Shown piece by piece: positions 9,178-18,766 of a stretch of 64,000 bases of DNA. The stretch's first letter is position 1; every line of letters starts with the position of its first letter. The notes beneath the pieces are model-generated. The model made no database searches. It saw nothing but the letters and a program-made list of their open reading frames with translations, and had not been told where the DNA came from. This stretch comes from an uncultured Flavobacteriales bacterium (GTDB lineage Bacteria > Bacteroidota > Bacteroidia > Flavobacteriales_D > Parvicellaceae): positions 62,001 through 126,000 of the forward strand of contig CALSPA010000006.1 in the NCBI GenBank assembly GCA_943788115.1, in the 5' to 3' direction. The translations under genes and the position numbers were made by a program.

Positions 9178-11025
9178 ATGTGCGGTATTGTTGCATACAT
9201 TGGTAAGCAAACGGCTTACGATATAATTATAAAGGGCCTTAAGCGTTTAGAATATAGAGGCTATGATAGTGCTGGTGTTGCTCTTCATAATTCAAAAAGC
9301 CTTAATGTTTACAAAAAGAAAGGGAAAGTTGCTGATTTAGAAACTTTTATTGATGATAAAGATATTTCTGGAAGCATAGGTATAGGACACACTAGGTGGG
9401 CTACTCACGGACCACCAAATGACATCAACTCTCATCCACATCAGTCTGGAAATAAAGATTTCGCATTAGTTCATAATGGAATTATTGAAAATTACGCTGT
9501 TCTAAAAGAAGAATTAACACAAAGAGGACATCAATTCCTAAGTGATACAGACACTGAAGTCTTAATTCATTTAATAGAAGAAATTTACACAAATAGTAAA
9601 AAAAGTTTAACCCTTTTTGAAGCAGTAAGGATTGCTCTTAATGAAGTAATTGGAGCTTATGCAATTGTAGTTATTAATAAAAACAACCCAAATGAACTAA
9701 TTGCAGCAAGAAAAAGTAGCCCCTTAGTTGTTGGCATTGGTGAAGGAGAATTCTTCTTAGCATCTGATGCTACTCCTATGGTTGAATTTACAAAAAATGT
9801 GGTTTACCTTGAAGACGGAGAGATTGCTCATCTAAGCTTAGAAACTGGATTGAAAATAAAAACTGTTGCTAATCAAGAAAAAACACCCTACATACATGAG
9901 CTTGAAATGCATTTAGAAACTCTTGAAAAAGGAGGTTTCGATCATTTCATGTTGAAAGAAATTTACGAACAACCTCAATCTATTCACGACAGTATGAGGG
10001 GGAGACTTCGATCAAGTAAAAGCATGGTTTCACTTGGAGGAATTAAAGATTATGAAGAAAAAATTGTACAAGCAAAAAGATTAATTTTTGTGGCCTGTGG
10101 GACCTCTTGGCATGCTGGTTTAGTTGGTGAATATCTTTTTGAAGACTTAGCTAGAATTCCTGTTGAGGTGGAATACGCTTCAGAGTTTAGATACAGAAAC
10201 CCCATAATCAATGAAGATGATGTTGTTATTGCAATATCTCAATCTGGAGAAACTGCAGATACATTAGCTGCTATTAAAATGGCAAAAGAAAAAGGTGCTA
10301 CAATTGTTGGAATTTGTAATGTTGTTGGAAGCTCAATCTCAAGATTGACAGACTGCGGTTCATATACGCATGCAGGACCTGAAATCGGAGTTGCATCTAC
10401 TAAAGCTTTTACCGCACAAGTGACTGTACTTACACTTATGGCTTTGATGATTGGAAAGAAAAAAGGAACTATCACCAATCAGAGGTTTAATAGATTACTA
10501 GTAGAGCTAGAATCAATTCCAGAAAAATTAGAATCAGTATTAACGCTAGATTCAGTAATTAAAAAAATAGCTTCCACTTATAAGGACTCAAGCAACGCTT
10601 TATATTTAGGAAGAGGAATTAACTTTCCGGTAGCATTAGAGGGTGCTTTAAAGCTTAAAGAAATTTCTTACATACACGCAGAAGGTTATCCCGCTGCTGA
10701 AATGAAGCATGGTCCAATAGCACTTATTGACGAAGAAATGCCTGTTTTTGTGATTGCAACACAAGACACAAGCTATGAAAAAGTTGTATCTAATATTCAG
10801 GAGGTTAAAGCTAGAAAAGGAAAGGTAATTGCAATAATCACAAAAGGAGATAAAGATGTTAAAGAAATAGCTGATCATTACATGGAAATTCCATTGACAG
10901 ATAGCTTATTAGTCCCTCTTTTAGCAACTGTCCCTTTTCAATTATTAAGCTACCATGTTGCAGTAATGAGAGAGTGTAATGTTGACCAACCTAGAAATTT
11001 AGCGAAGTCAGTTACGGTAGAATAA
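9178..11025 (+). CDS. glmS: glutamine--fructose-6-phosphate aminotransferase (isomerizing)
   Basis: Makes glucosamine-6-phosphate from fructose-6-phosphate and glutamine, the first committed step to UDP-GlcNAc for peptidoglycan and LPS. The 615-aa length is standard. The N-terminus MCGIVAYIG exposes catalytic Cys2 of the class II glutaminase domain (about residues 1-220); two SIS domains follow (about 290-420 and 460-600) with CGTSWHAG and SQSGETADT in the first. The C-terminal NLAKSVTVE is the conserved tail. No glmS-ribozyme-like leader is evident, since only 3 bases separate it from the upstream gene. Confidence 0.97.
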   Translation: MCGIVAYIGKQTAYDIIIKGLKRLEYRGYDSAGVALHNSKSLNVYKKKGKVADLETFIDDKDISGSIGIGHTRWATHGPPNDINSHPHQSGNKDFALVHNGIIENYAVLKEELTQRGHQFLSDTDTEVLIHLIEEIYTNSKKSLTLFEAVRIALNEVIGAYAIVVINKNNPNELIAARKSSPLVVGIGEGEFFLASDATPMVEFTKNVVYLEDGEIAHLSLETGLKIKTVANQEKTPYIHELEMHLETLEKGGFDHFMLKEIYEQPQSIHDSMRGRLRSSKSMVSLGGIKDYEEKIVQAKRLIFVACGTSWHAGLVGEYLFEDLARIPVEVEYASEFRYRNPIINEDDVVIAISQSGETADTLAAIKMAKEKGATIVGICNVVGSSISRLTDCGSYTHAGPEIGVASTKAFTAQVTVLTLMALMIGKKKGTITNQRFNRLLVELESIPEKLESVLTLDSVIKKIASTYKDSSNALYLGRGINFPVALEGALKLKEISYIHAEGYPAAEMKHGPIALIDEEMPVFVIATQDTSYEKVVSNIQEVKARKGKVIAIITKGDKDVKEIADHYMEIPLTDSLLVPLLATVPFQLLSYHVAVMRECNVDQPRNLAKSVTVE

Positions 11026-11118
11026 CTCTATTTTTTAGTTAAACACTTAATTTATTTAATTAACATTTTTGTTCGACTTGAATAAGATTAAATAAATTGT
11101 AGTTTAAATTAATCAAAA

Positions 11119-11145
11119 AAAAAGTGCCCAAATTGGACACTTTTT
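11119..11145. terminator. bidirectional hairpin terminator
   Basis: The inverted repeat aaaaagtg...cacttttt contains an inner cc/gg pair and a short AT loop, and has A and T tracts on its two sides. It sits between the convergent glmS and fasciclin genes and can serve both. Confidence 0.7.
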
Positions 11146-11162
11146 CATGAAATACATTTTAA

Positions 11163-12707
11163 TTACCTTTTGATAAAAGCTGCTTGAGAAACATTATTAT
11201 CTCCAATTAATCTAATAAAGTAATTTCCAGAATCTAAATTACTCACATCAATTGGTTGTCCATTTAAGTTTCCGCCAACAACAACTTGACCATGAATGTT
11301 AGTTATGAAAAATTCTCCTTGTCCATTTTCAACATTTAAAATATTATTAGTTGGATTGGGATAAACATTAATTTCTATTAATTCTACATCTTTCAAGCCA
11401 GTGATACTTGGCAATAGTACTTTATCTAGAACATGTACAATTCCATTGTCAACAACAATATCAGCTGTTGTAACATTTGCATCATTTATCATAACTCCAG
11501 AAGTAATATCAATTGAAATATCTTGACCATTTAATGTAGTTACTGATCCATTTGAAAGTGATGTTGAAAGTACAACAACATCTAGGGTGTGATAAAGTAA
11601 AATATCAGTAAGATTTGGGTTAGCTAAAACTCCTGTAATGTCAGTTCCTAAGTCAGTAGCTAAATTATCAAAAGCAACATCCGTAGGTGCAAACACAGTA
11701 AACTGACCAAGTGGATTAGTTAAAATTGGTAGAAGACCTTCTTGTATAACTGCTGCTGTAAGTGATGTAAAATTATTATCAATTGCAACATCAATTACAG
11801 TTTCGGATGGTAATACAACAGCATCGATTACATGAACTAATCCGTTGTCTGATAAAATATCTGCCGTAACAACTTTAGCTTGATTAGCATACACACCACT
11901 AGCATTAACAGACATTTTAATTGTGTTAGTAGTGCTTATTGGTTGGGCAATTTGGCCGTTAGAAATGGAAGTTGAGATAACTTCTGCACCAATAACATGA
12001 TAGGTCAAAATATCTGTTAAATTTGGTAGTGCTAATAAATCATTAACTGTAACACTTAATGCTGTTGCTAGATTATCAAAAGCAGTATTTGAAGGGGCAA
12101 AAACAGTAAAAGTTGATAAAGGGTTAGTTAATACAGGTAATAATTCTTCTTGAATTAAAGCGGCAACAAGAGTTGTAAATCCATTATCAATAGCAATATC
12201 TGCAACAGTTTCTACTGGCAAAATAACATCACTAATTACATGAACAACACCATTGTCAGCAGTTATATCTGCAGAAATAACTTGTGAATGATTAACAAAA
12301 ACATCTCCTGAAGTTGTTTTAGTTAATTTAATTGTATTGGTTGTTGAGAGTGGAGTCACAACATCGCCATTATTAATTGCCGATGCAGAAACATTTATTC
12401 CAAGAACATGGTATGTAAGTATGTCCGTCAAATTTGGTAACGCCAGTAAATCGGGAACTGTTAAACCAAAGGAAACTGCTAGGTTAGTAAAAGCGTTGTC
12501 ATCAGGAGCAAACACTGTTAATTGTGCACTTGAATTTTGAAGAGCAACATCTAAATTTTCTTGTATTAAAGCCAATTCTAAATAAGTATGATTAGGACTT
12601 GGCACAATGATATCGTCAAATACGTTAGTTTGACTAGACATATAATTTGAGAAAGATAAAAATAAGAACGCTAATGCAATTCTGGGATAGATTGAAATTT
12701 TTTTCAT
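11163..12707 (-). CDS. triple-fasciclin (FAS1) surface protein with T9SS sorting domain
   Basis: A 514-aa secreted protein: signal peptide (IALAFLFLSFSNYMSSQ), three FAS1 domains (about residues 32-170, 171-305 and 306-435), then a type A Por-secretion C-terminal domain (about 440-514) with VYPNPTNNILNV, DLDSGNYFI-like and FIKR elements. Each FAS1 copy repeats FTVFAP...AFDNLA and LPNLTDILTYH, with a VHVI.. .VLLP-like end. FAS1 domains typically mediate adhesion, and the sorting domain predicts export through T9SS to the cell surface. It has its own promoter upstream and shares a terminator with glmS. Confidence 0.92.
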   Translation of the reverse strand: MKKISIYPRIALAFLFLSFSNYMSSQTNVFDDIIVPSPNHTYLELALIQENLDVALQNSSAQLTVFAPDDNAFTNLAVSFGLTVPDLLALPNLTDILTYHVLGINVSASAINNGDVVTPLSTTNTIKLTKTTSGDVFVNHSQVISADITADNGVVHVISDVILPVETVADIAIDNGFTTLVAALIQEELLPVLTNPLSTFTVFAPSNTAFDNLATALSVTVNDLLALPNLTDILTYHVIGAEVISTSISNGQIAQPISTTNTIKMSVNASGVYANQAKVVTADILSDNGLVHVIDAVVLPSETVIDVAIDNNFTSLTAAVIQEGLLPILTNPLGQFTVFAPTDVAFDNLATDLGTDITGVLANPNLTDILLYHTLDVVVLSTSLSNGSVTTLNGQDISIDITSGVMINDANVTTADIVVDNGIVHVLDKVLLPSITGLKDVELIEINVYPNPTNNILNVENGQGEFFITNIHGQVVVGGNLNGQPIDVSNLDSGNYFIRLIGDNNVSQAAFIKR

Positions 12708-12737
12708 TTTGTTTAATTTAATTTGTTAAAAGTTGAA

Positions 12738-12767
12738 CAAATATATGTTTTGTTTAACAAAAAACAA
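12738..12767 (-). promoter_or_regulatory. full promoter (TTG-N19-TATATTTG) for the fasciclin gene
   Basis: On the minus strand TTG (12765-12767) is followed after 19 bases by TATATTTG (12738-12745), 31 bases before the ATG at 12707. This fits the Flavobacterium consensus TTG-N17-23-TAnnTTTG well. The rest of the 12708-12902 spacer shows no gene. Confidence 0.6.
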
Positions 12768-12902
12768 AAATAATTAAACAAAAAAGAGTGATTTAAACAC
12801 TCAACAGGTGAAATAAAATTTTATTTTTTTGACAAACGCACAATAAAACTTAGCTATAATGTTGCTTTTATGGAAAATAAAGTAAGAATTGGTGTGTTTC
12901 AA

Positions 12903-13415
12903 TTAACACCCATTTGATTGTATTTGTAAGGTTCCATTGGAGTTGTAAATCTTTTGGTCGACAGGAAGACCATTTTCAAAAATTGTTTCTCCTGTTTGAA
13001 TTAATTTTCCAAATGAATCATAGGTTTTCCAATGAGTTGGAACATCATTTTGTAAATTGGAAACCTTAATAAGTTGTCCATTAACATTAAAATTTTTCCA
13101 AGTGCTGACTTTTCTGCTATATAATTCGTTTTCAACAAATTTGTAATATCCGTGTTGTTTTAATTTACCACTTAAATAAAATGACATAAACTCTCCAATA
13201 AGTTTTCCTTTTTCATATTCAGAAACCGTCATTTCAGGACCCCTTTCCCAAAAAAGGTCAGTCTTCCAATAATATATACAAGGTCCATGTCTTAACCCAT
13301 TCTCGTAAGAAATTTCAGAGCATAGTTGACCATTGGGATAGAATGTTTTAACTACTTCTCCAAACGCAAAAAATGAAATCGAAACGAAAAACAAAATTAT
13401 GGCAACCCTTTTCAT
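12903..13415 (-). CDS. MORN-repeat/YwqK-like exported protein
   Basis: A protein of about 170 aa. ATG at 13415 gives a clean signal peptide, KRVAIILFFVSISFFAFG; the open frame upstream would overlap the CotH-like gene and lacks signal-peptide character. The body has repeated units of the form FYPNGQLCSEISYENG.RHGP, FYLSGKLKQHGYYKF and YDSFGKLIQTGE, which are MORN/YwqK repeats. It follows the CotH-like gene by 38 bases on the same strand and may be co-expressed with it. Function unknown; such repeats are commonly protein- or lipid-interacting. Confidence 0.75.
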   Translation of the reverse strand: MKRVAIILFFVSISFFAFGEVVKTFYPNGQLCSEISYENGLRHGPCIYYWKTDLFWERGPEMTVSEYEKGKLIGEFMSFYLSGKLKQHGYYKFVENELYSRKVSTWKNFNVNGQLIKVSNLQNDVPTHWKTYDSFGKLIQTGETIFENGLPVDQKIYNSNGTLQIQSNGC

Positions 13416-13453
13416 TTTATAAAAATATGAAGAAAAAGGGTGTTTATAAACTA

Positions 13454-15031
13454 TTAAAGTCGTTTCCATGGAAACATTTCAACTACTGACAGGTTGTTTT
13501 CACCTATTGAATGAAAATAAATAGAAACATTTTTGTTTTCTAAAACATTAGAATTATTAATTAATATTATTTCAAAAACTGGATTCGAGTTACTTTGATG
13601 AGGCAATATAATTTTATCAATATATAAAGCTTTCACTGTGTCATTAATTTGAAACAGTATGCTGTCTACTTTAACGGGAAGAAATCCAACATTTTCAACT
13701 TCAATTTTAAAATCACCACTATCATTGAAAATAGGGTAAGCATGAATACTATTTTCTTTATTTAATATCTTGTTTACTTGGTCTGCTCTATTGTAAATAG
13801 ATTTTTCAGAAAATAAAAATTTATTATCCCCATAATGAAACATCTTATCTTCAAATGCATCTTCCTGTGAGTAAATAACATTTAAATTTTCACTCAATCC
13901 CTGTTTTATACTTTTCAAAAATTGATCTACCCATTTTTTAGAGGAGTACTTTTTTAAATACTTAATATACATTTCAAAAAAATATTCATCAAATAAAATA
14001 GGGTTGTTGAATAATAGACGATACCAGTCATTGTAATATTCCACCCAAAACTTTTTATCTACTTGCATTATTGGTAGGGTTGAGCTTAATTGAGGTGCAA
14101 TTTTATTATTTATAAAAAACTCATTGTAATGACCATCATAACCAATTGGGTATAACAATTCAGTTTCTGAATTATAATAAAACCGAATGCTTTTCCAAGC
14201 TTGTCCATGATGAAGCCATAAAACATCAGTAATCGCAAAGTACTTAGCTAAACTTTTAACATCAAAAACTTCAGATGTAGCTAACTTAGACCTTCTCCAT
14301 TTTTCCATTTTAGAAATTGCATCGTTTGTAATGTCTGGATAATTAGAAAGCCAAAATTTTGACTGATATGGCTCTACAAATGTGGTGTGCAAATTGTGCC
14401 AAGAATAGTCTTCATTAAATCTTAAAATAGGGCCTGTGGGTAACTTTTTATTTTCAATTAATGATTTCTCAAAATGTTCTTCAAAAGCATATAATCCTAA
14501 TTTCTCACCGTTCAACTCTACATTCAAAAATTTATATTTCAAATTAATCAAATCAATGAAGCCAAGTGCTTGATGGAAAATCCATTCATAAATATAGTTC
14601 CTTGCAATGGGATGATGTAGAGAGAATTTTTTCAAATTATAAATAGATCTATTATTTAAAACCTTTATTCTAAACGATAGTTTTGAGGTGTCATTGAAAT
14701 GGATGGACCTGTCACCTTTCAATTTTAGCTTTATTGGAATACTGTCGTTATCAATTAGACAAATTGCCTCAACATAAGAAAAATCTTTATTCCCTTGAAG
14801 TGCTTTCTTTTGCTGAGCAATTATATTTTGCTTGTTTTCTGCAGAAACAAATAGCCTTAAAGAATCGACATCAAATTGTTTAGATAGTTCTGGATCTTCT
14901 TCAAAACTGTTTTCACTAATCAGCAGCACTTTTATTTGGCTTAAAACCGAAAACCTATTTTCAGAATATAGTCCAATTACTAAAAACAATAAAGAGAAAA
15001 TAACAGTATAAAAAAATTGGTTACGCTTCAT
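13454..15031 (-). CDS. divergent CotH-like kinase family protein
   Basis: A 525-aa exported or membrane-anchored protein: hydrophobic segment FFYTVIFSLLFLVIGLY (about residues 6-22), then a CotH-type domain. Family features include IKLKLKGDRSIHF, KLSFRIKV, NGEKLGLYAFEEHFEKSLIE and a late LLYPIGYDGHYNEFF. CotH proteins are atypical protein kinases. Here the usual PWDxD metal-binding stretch reads PIGYDGH, so one acidic residue appears lost and catalysis is uncertain. The C-terminal 90 residues look like a beta-sandwich. Two starts are possible (TTG 15034 and ATG 15031); ATG is preferred. It is followed by a MORN-repeat gene on the same strand. Confidence 0.7.
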   Translation of the reverse strand: MKRNQFFYTVIFSLLFLVIGLYSENRFSVLSQIKVLLISENSFEEDPELSKQFDVDSLRLFVSAENKQNIIAQQKKALQGNKDFSYVEAICLIDNDSIPIKLKLKGDRSIHFNDTSKLSFRIKVLNNRSIYNLKKFSLHHPIARNYIYEWIFHQALGFIDLINLKYKFLNVELNGEKLGLYAFEEHFEKSLIENKKLPTGPILRFNEDYSWHNLHTTFVEPYQSKFWLSNYPDITNDAISKMEKWRRSKLATSEVFDVKSLAKYFAITDVLWLHHGQAWKSIRFYYNSETELLYPIGYDGHYNEFFINNKIAPQLSSTLPIMQVDKKFWVEYYNDWYRLLFNNPILFDEYFFEMYIKYLKKYSSKKWVDQFLKSIKQGLSENLNVIYSQEDAFEDKMFHYGDNKFLFSEKSIYNRADQVNKILNKENSIHAYPIFNDSGDFKIEVENVGFLPVKVDSILFQINDTVKALYIDKIILPHQSNSNPVFEIILINNSNVLENKNVSIYFHSIGENNLSVVEMFPWKRL

Positions 15032-15163
15032 CAAAACAAATAATTACCCACTTTTATTTCTAAAACATGATTTTCTAACAGCTTATTATTAGTTGTTTTT
15101 AATACAGCTAATTTTAGAAAAATAAAAAATTCCCTTAAATTAAAGCTTTATAACGAAATCTCA

Positions 15164-15631
15164 ATGAAGGTATTTTTTATTATTTCTACCCTTTTTTCTT
15201 TTAACCTTTTTCATGCACAAACAGTAATTGGAACTCAAGGTAACTCAAGTTCAAATTCTGCTTGCTCATTAGATTATACTATTGGCGAAGTTGTTATTGC
15301 TTTTGGCTCAGATAGTTCATCTATTTTGACACAAGGGTTCCATCAACCTGTTTTCGAAATAACAACAGTTGAAACAATAGAAGTCAATTTTGATGTTGTT
15401 ATTTACCCAAACCCAGCTGTAGATCAACTTAATCTTCGTTTTAAAGAAATAAACAGAGGAGATCAATTTCAGCTTTATGATGCATTAGGAAAACAATTAG
15501 TTCAGGAGTTAATAGTAGACTATCAAATGTATATTCCTTTTAGTAATTATTCGACAGGAATTTATTTCCTATCAATTATATCATCTGAAAACAAACTAAT
15601 TAAAACTTTTAAGATTCAAAAATCACATTAA
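15164..15631 (+). CDS. small secreted protein with T9SS type A sorting domain
   Basis: A 155-aa protein: signal peptide VFFIISTLFSFNLFHAQ, a short N-terminal region (SLDYTIGEVVIAF, LTQGFHQPVF), then a Por-type C-terminal domain from about residue 80 with VIYPNPAVDQLNLRF, LYDALGKQL and STGIYFLSI. The GEV...LTQGFHQP opening is seen in many small Bacteroidota sorting-domain proteins. It lies 2 bases before the large repeat protein, suggesting joint expression. Exact function unknown. Confidence 0.85.
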   Translation: MKVFFIISTLFSFNLFHAQTVIGTQGNSSSNSACSLDYTIGEVVIAFGSDSSSILTQGFHQPVFEITTVETIEVNFDVVIYPNPAVDQLNLRFKEINRGDQFQLYDALGKQLVQELIVDYQMYIPFSNYSTGIYFLSIISSENKLIKTFKIQKSH

Positions 15632-15633
15632 TT

Positions 15634-18600
15634 ATGAAAAAATATTTCTCTCTATTTAGCTTATTTATTTTCTTTTCCTTTGTTTCTTTTGGGCAATCTC
15701 CTCCAGAATCTTTCAAATATCAATCTATTGTAAGAGATGCCTCTGGAAACATGCTGCAAAATCAAAATGTGAATTTTCAATTCACTTTAATTCAAGGATC
15801 AACTTCAGGTAATACTGTTTACCAGGAAGTATTCCCAGTCACAACAAATAATTACGGCCTCGTAAATTTAGATATTGGGACAGGAAGCTCAGTTAGCGGA
15901 AGTTTTTCTGCTATTGATTGGAGTCAAGGACCTTATTTCATACAAACAGGGTTAGATATTACTGGAGGAACTAATTATTCAATAATGTCTACCAATGAAT
16001 TAATGAGTGTTCCCTATGCTTTATACGCCAAAACATCTGGTGGGGGCCCTCCAGGGCCAGCAGGGCCTGCGGGACCTCAAGGAAGTACAGGTCAGCAGGG
16101 AATAACTGGCCTTGATGGTAATTCTGGGGTTGTTCAGCAAACTGTTTTAAACATTGGGAACTCATCCTGTCCTAATGGCGGTCTTTTAATAGAAAGTGGT
16201 TTAGACTTGAACAATGATGGTGTATTGTCAAGTACAGAGATCACTTCAACTGGATACGTTTGTAATGGTGACGATGCGCTTGATAATCAAAATTTAACTG
16301 GTGCATCATTAACAGGAACTATTCTTCAAATAGACATAGACAATGGATCATCGGCTTTAGTCGATCTTTCAGCTCTTCAAGATGGTGTTGATGATGCAGA
16401 TAACGATCCTGCTAACGAATTTAATACCAATGCTGTTCTTAATGGTAATAACTTAGAAATTACGGATGGAGGAGGAACTCAATCTGTTGACCTTAGTGCA
16501 ATTCAAGATGGTGTTGATGATGCAGATAATGACCCTTCAAATGAATACATCACCAATGCTGTTCTTAATGGTAATAACTTAGAAATTACGGATGGAGGAG
16601 GAACTCAATCTGTTGACCTTAGTGCTTTAACTGGAACTGGATCTGATGATCAGAACCTTACAGGTGCTACTCTTACTGGAACTTCTCTTCAAATTGATAT
16701 TGAAACAGGAAATTCTGTTACTGTTGACCTTGTCGCTTTACAAGATGGTGTTGATGATGCAGATAATGATCCTGCTAACGAATTTAACACCAATGCCGTT
16801 CTTAATGGTAATAACTTAGAAATTACTGATGGTGGAGGGACTCAATCTGTTGACCTTAGTGCTTTGACTGGAACTGGATCTGATGATCAGAACCTTACAG
16901 GAGCTACTCTTACTGGAACTTCCCTTCAAATTGATATTGAAACAGGAAATTCTGTTACTGTTGACCTTGTCGCTTTACAAGATGGTGTTGATGATGCAGA
17001 TAATGATCCTTCAAATGAATACATCACCAATGCTGTTCTTAATGGCAATAACTTAGAAATTACTGATGGTGGAGGTACTCAATCTGTTGACCTTAGCGCT
17101 TTGACTGGAACTGGATCTGATGATCAGAACCTTACAGGAGCTACTCTTACTGGAACTTCCCTTCAAATTGATATTGAAACAGGGAATTCTGTTACTGTTG
17201 ACCTTGTCGCTTTACAAGATGGTGTTGATGATGCAGATAATGATCCTTCAAATGAATACATAACCAATGCTGTTCTTAATGGTAATAACTTAGAAATTAC
17301 TGATGGTGGAGGCACTCAATCTGTAGATTTATCCTCTTTTGCAGATGATGGTGACTGGATAGTAGGAACGGGAATTGTTTACAACTCAACTGACAATATT
17401 GGTATCGGAACATCTTCCCCAACTAGAAAGCTACATATTGCGGCATCAAGTAACGATTGGCCCTTTATGGTTAGAGATAATACTAGTGGTGTCCAATTAG
17501 AATTTTCAAGGAACTCTATTCTGCAAAGAGGTTCAGCGTTTAATTTAGAAGCTAACGAATCTGATATTGTTTTTAAAACAAATCCTAATCCAGGAACAGC
17601 GATTACTGGATTAACAGATAGAATAACACTTAAAGCAGCTTCCGGATATTTAGGGGTTGGTACAACAAACCCTTCTTCTAGGCTTCATGTGGTTCAGACT
17701 GACGATTTTAACTCATTAGACTTAGAACATTCTGGAAATACAGGAACTATTTTAAAAGCTACAAGCACTAATACTTCAAATACATCACCAGGAATCGATC
17801 TAACGATGGATGGAACAGGTATTGGCCTTGCCCTAGTTCACAACAATAATTATGCTGGTGGACTCATAGATTTAGCAAGTACAACTAATGATTATTCAGG
17901 ACTTCAAATAAATCATGCTGGAACAGGTTTTGGAACATCCGTTTTTCATGCAGGTACGGGCTTTGGTCATTATATAGAGATGTCTAACACAACCGCTGCA
18001 AATAGTAATCAAGCAATATTAGGGCTACATAGTGGTGGTAACACTACTGCAGCAATAAGAGTTGGAGATTTTGAATACATTGGTGTGGAAACATATGATC
18101 ATATAGGTGTGTTTGGTTATTCAAGTCCCGCAACTGGATGGGGTATTGGTGGACAATTTCAAGGAGGCTATATGGGAGTTGCTGGATTTGGAGATGACTA
18201 TGGAGTTGTTGGATTGTCTGGGACGACAGCTGCAGTGTTTGCCAATGGAGATTTAAGTGCCTCTGGAGTAAAAGCATTTATGATTGATCATCCACAAGAC
18301 CCAGAAAACAAACTTCTTAAACACTTCTCAATTGAATCAGATGAAATATTGAATATTTATAGAGGTGTTGAAAAACTTGATGCGAATGGAAAAGTTCAAA
18401 TTGAATTATCAGATTATTTTGAAGATATTAATGTTAATTTTAGTTATCAATTAACGGCAATAGGCACTCCTGAGCAACCTTATATTCTAAAAGAAATTAA
18501 GCACAATAAATTCACAATTGCTGGAGCTCCTAATTCAAAAGTATCTTGGTTAGTTATTGCTGAAAGAAATGATGAATACTTAAAACGAAATCCTGAAAAA

Positions 18601-18756
18601 AGAGCTAATGAGGTTGCTAAGAAAGGTAAAGAAAAAGGTAAATATTTGATGCCTGAACTTTACAACCAACCTAAAAGTAAAGGAATATTTAATGTGCAGG
18701 AAAAAGCAAGAAGACAAGAAAATAAGAAGGCAAAAACAAACTCTAATAAAAAGTAG
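15634..18756 (+). CDS. large tandem-repeat secreted protein, adhesin/tail-fibre-like
   Basis: A 1040-aa secreted protein. Signal peptide about 1-20 (SLFIFFSFVSFGQ); an N-terminal domain (SFKYQSIVRDASGNML) typical of Bacteroidota surface proteins; a short collagen-like stretch of GPx triplets (about 135-150); an EF-hand-like LDLNNDGVLSSTE motif (about 190); a tandem array (about 217-567) of 79-aa units containing DGVDDADNDP, NGNNLEITDGGGTQSVDLSAL and NLTGATLTGTSLQIDIETGN; then a tail-fibre-like region opening with IGIGTSSPTRKLHI. The C-terminal part (FMIDHPQDPENKLLKHFSIES) matches a conserved end domain found in many such proteins, followed by a Lys-rich tail. No T9SS sorting domain is evident. 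The repeats are acidic and could bind calcium; that is inference. Confidence 0.85.
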   Translation: MKKYFSLFSLFIFFSFVSFGQSPPESFKYQSIVRDASGNMLQNQNVNFQFTLIQGSTSGNTVYQEVFPVTTNNYGLVNLDIGTGSSVSGSFSAIDWSQGPYFIQTGLDITGGTNYSIMSTNELMSVPYALYAKTSGGGPPGPAGPAGPQGSTGQQGITGLDGNSGVVQQTVLNIGNSSCPNGGLLIESGLDLNNDGVLSSTEITSTGYVCNGDDALDNQNLTGASLTGTILQIDIDNGSSALVDLSALQDGVDDADNDPANEFNTNAVLNGNNLEITDGGGTQSVDLSAIQDGVDDADNDPSNEYITNAVLNGNNLEITDGGGTQSVDLSALTGTGSDDQNLTGATLTGTSLQIDIETGNSVTVDLVALQDGVDDADNDPANEFNTNAVLNGNNLEITDGGGTQSVDLSALTGTGSDDQNLTGATLTGTSLQIDIETGNSVTVDLVALQDGVDDADNDPSNEYITNAVLNGNNLEITDGGGTQSVDLSALTGTGSDDQNLTGATLTGTSLQIDIETGNSVTVDLVALQDGVDDADNDPSNEYITNAVLNGNNLEITDGGGTQSVDLSSFADDGDWIVGTGIVYNSTDNIGIGTSSPTRKLHIAASSNDWPFMVRDNTSGVQLEFSRNSILQRGSAFNLEANESDIVFKTNPNPGTAITGLTDRITLKAASGYLGVGTTNPSSRLHVVQTDDFNSLDLEHSGNTGTILKATSTNTSNTSPGIDLTMDGTGIGLALVHNNNYAGGLIDLASTTNDYSGLQINHAGTGFGTSVFHAGTGFGHYIEMSNTTAANSNQAILGLHSGGNTTAAIRVGDFEYIGVETYDHIGVFGYSSPATGWGIGGQFQGGYMGVAGFGDDYGVVGLSGTTAAVFANGDLSASGVKAFMIDHPQDPENKLLKHFSIESDEILNIYRGVEKLDANGKVQIELSDYFEDINVNFSYQLTAIGTPEQPYILKEIKHNKFTIAGAPNSKVSWLVIAERNDEYLKRNPEKRANEVAKKGKEKGKYLMPELYNQPKSKGIFNVQEKARRQENKKAKTNSNKK
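16282..17336 (+). repeat. in-frame tandem repeat array, 237-bp unit
   Basis: Units start with caagatggtgttgatgatgc at 16378, 16504, 16741, 16978 and 17215. The last three intervals are exactly 237 bases (79 codons) and nearly identical; the first interval is only 126 bases and lacks the LTGTGSDDQNLTG... half. The last unit is partial. The copies differ by few, mostly synonymous, changes, pointing to recent duplication or gene conversion. Confidence 0.92.
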
Positions 18757-18766
18757 GGGTATTAAA

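Noticed and set aside
11026-11162. Small RNA or gene between glmS and the fasciclin gene
   Set aside because: The only structure is the shared terminator hairpin; no conserved RNA motif is visible.
12870-12917. Sixteen-codon frame starting ATG GAA AAT AAA before the MORN gene
   Set aside because: Too short and overlaps the end of the MORN gene; reads like the start of a gene but no body follows, so a remnant cannot be supported.
16282-17336. Direct repeats that could be taken for a CRISPR array
   Set aside because: The units are 237 bases, contiguous with no spacers, and translate in frame inside one protein.
18044-18277. Minus-strand open frame rich in Gln and Leu opposite the repeat protein
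   Set aside because: Lies wholly inside the coding region, has no start context, and is a composition artefact.
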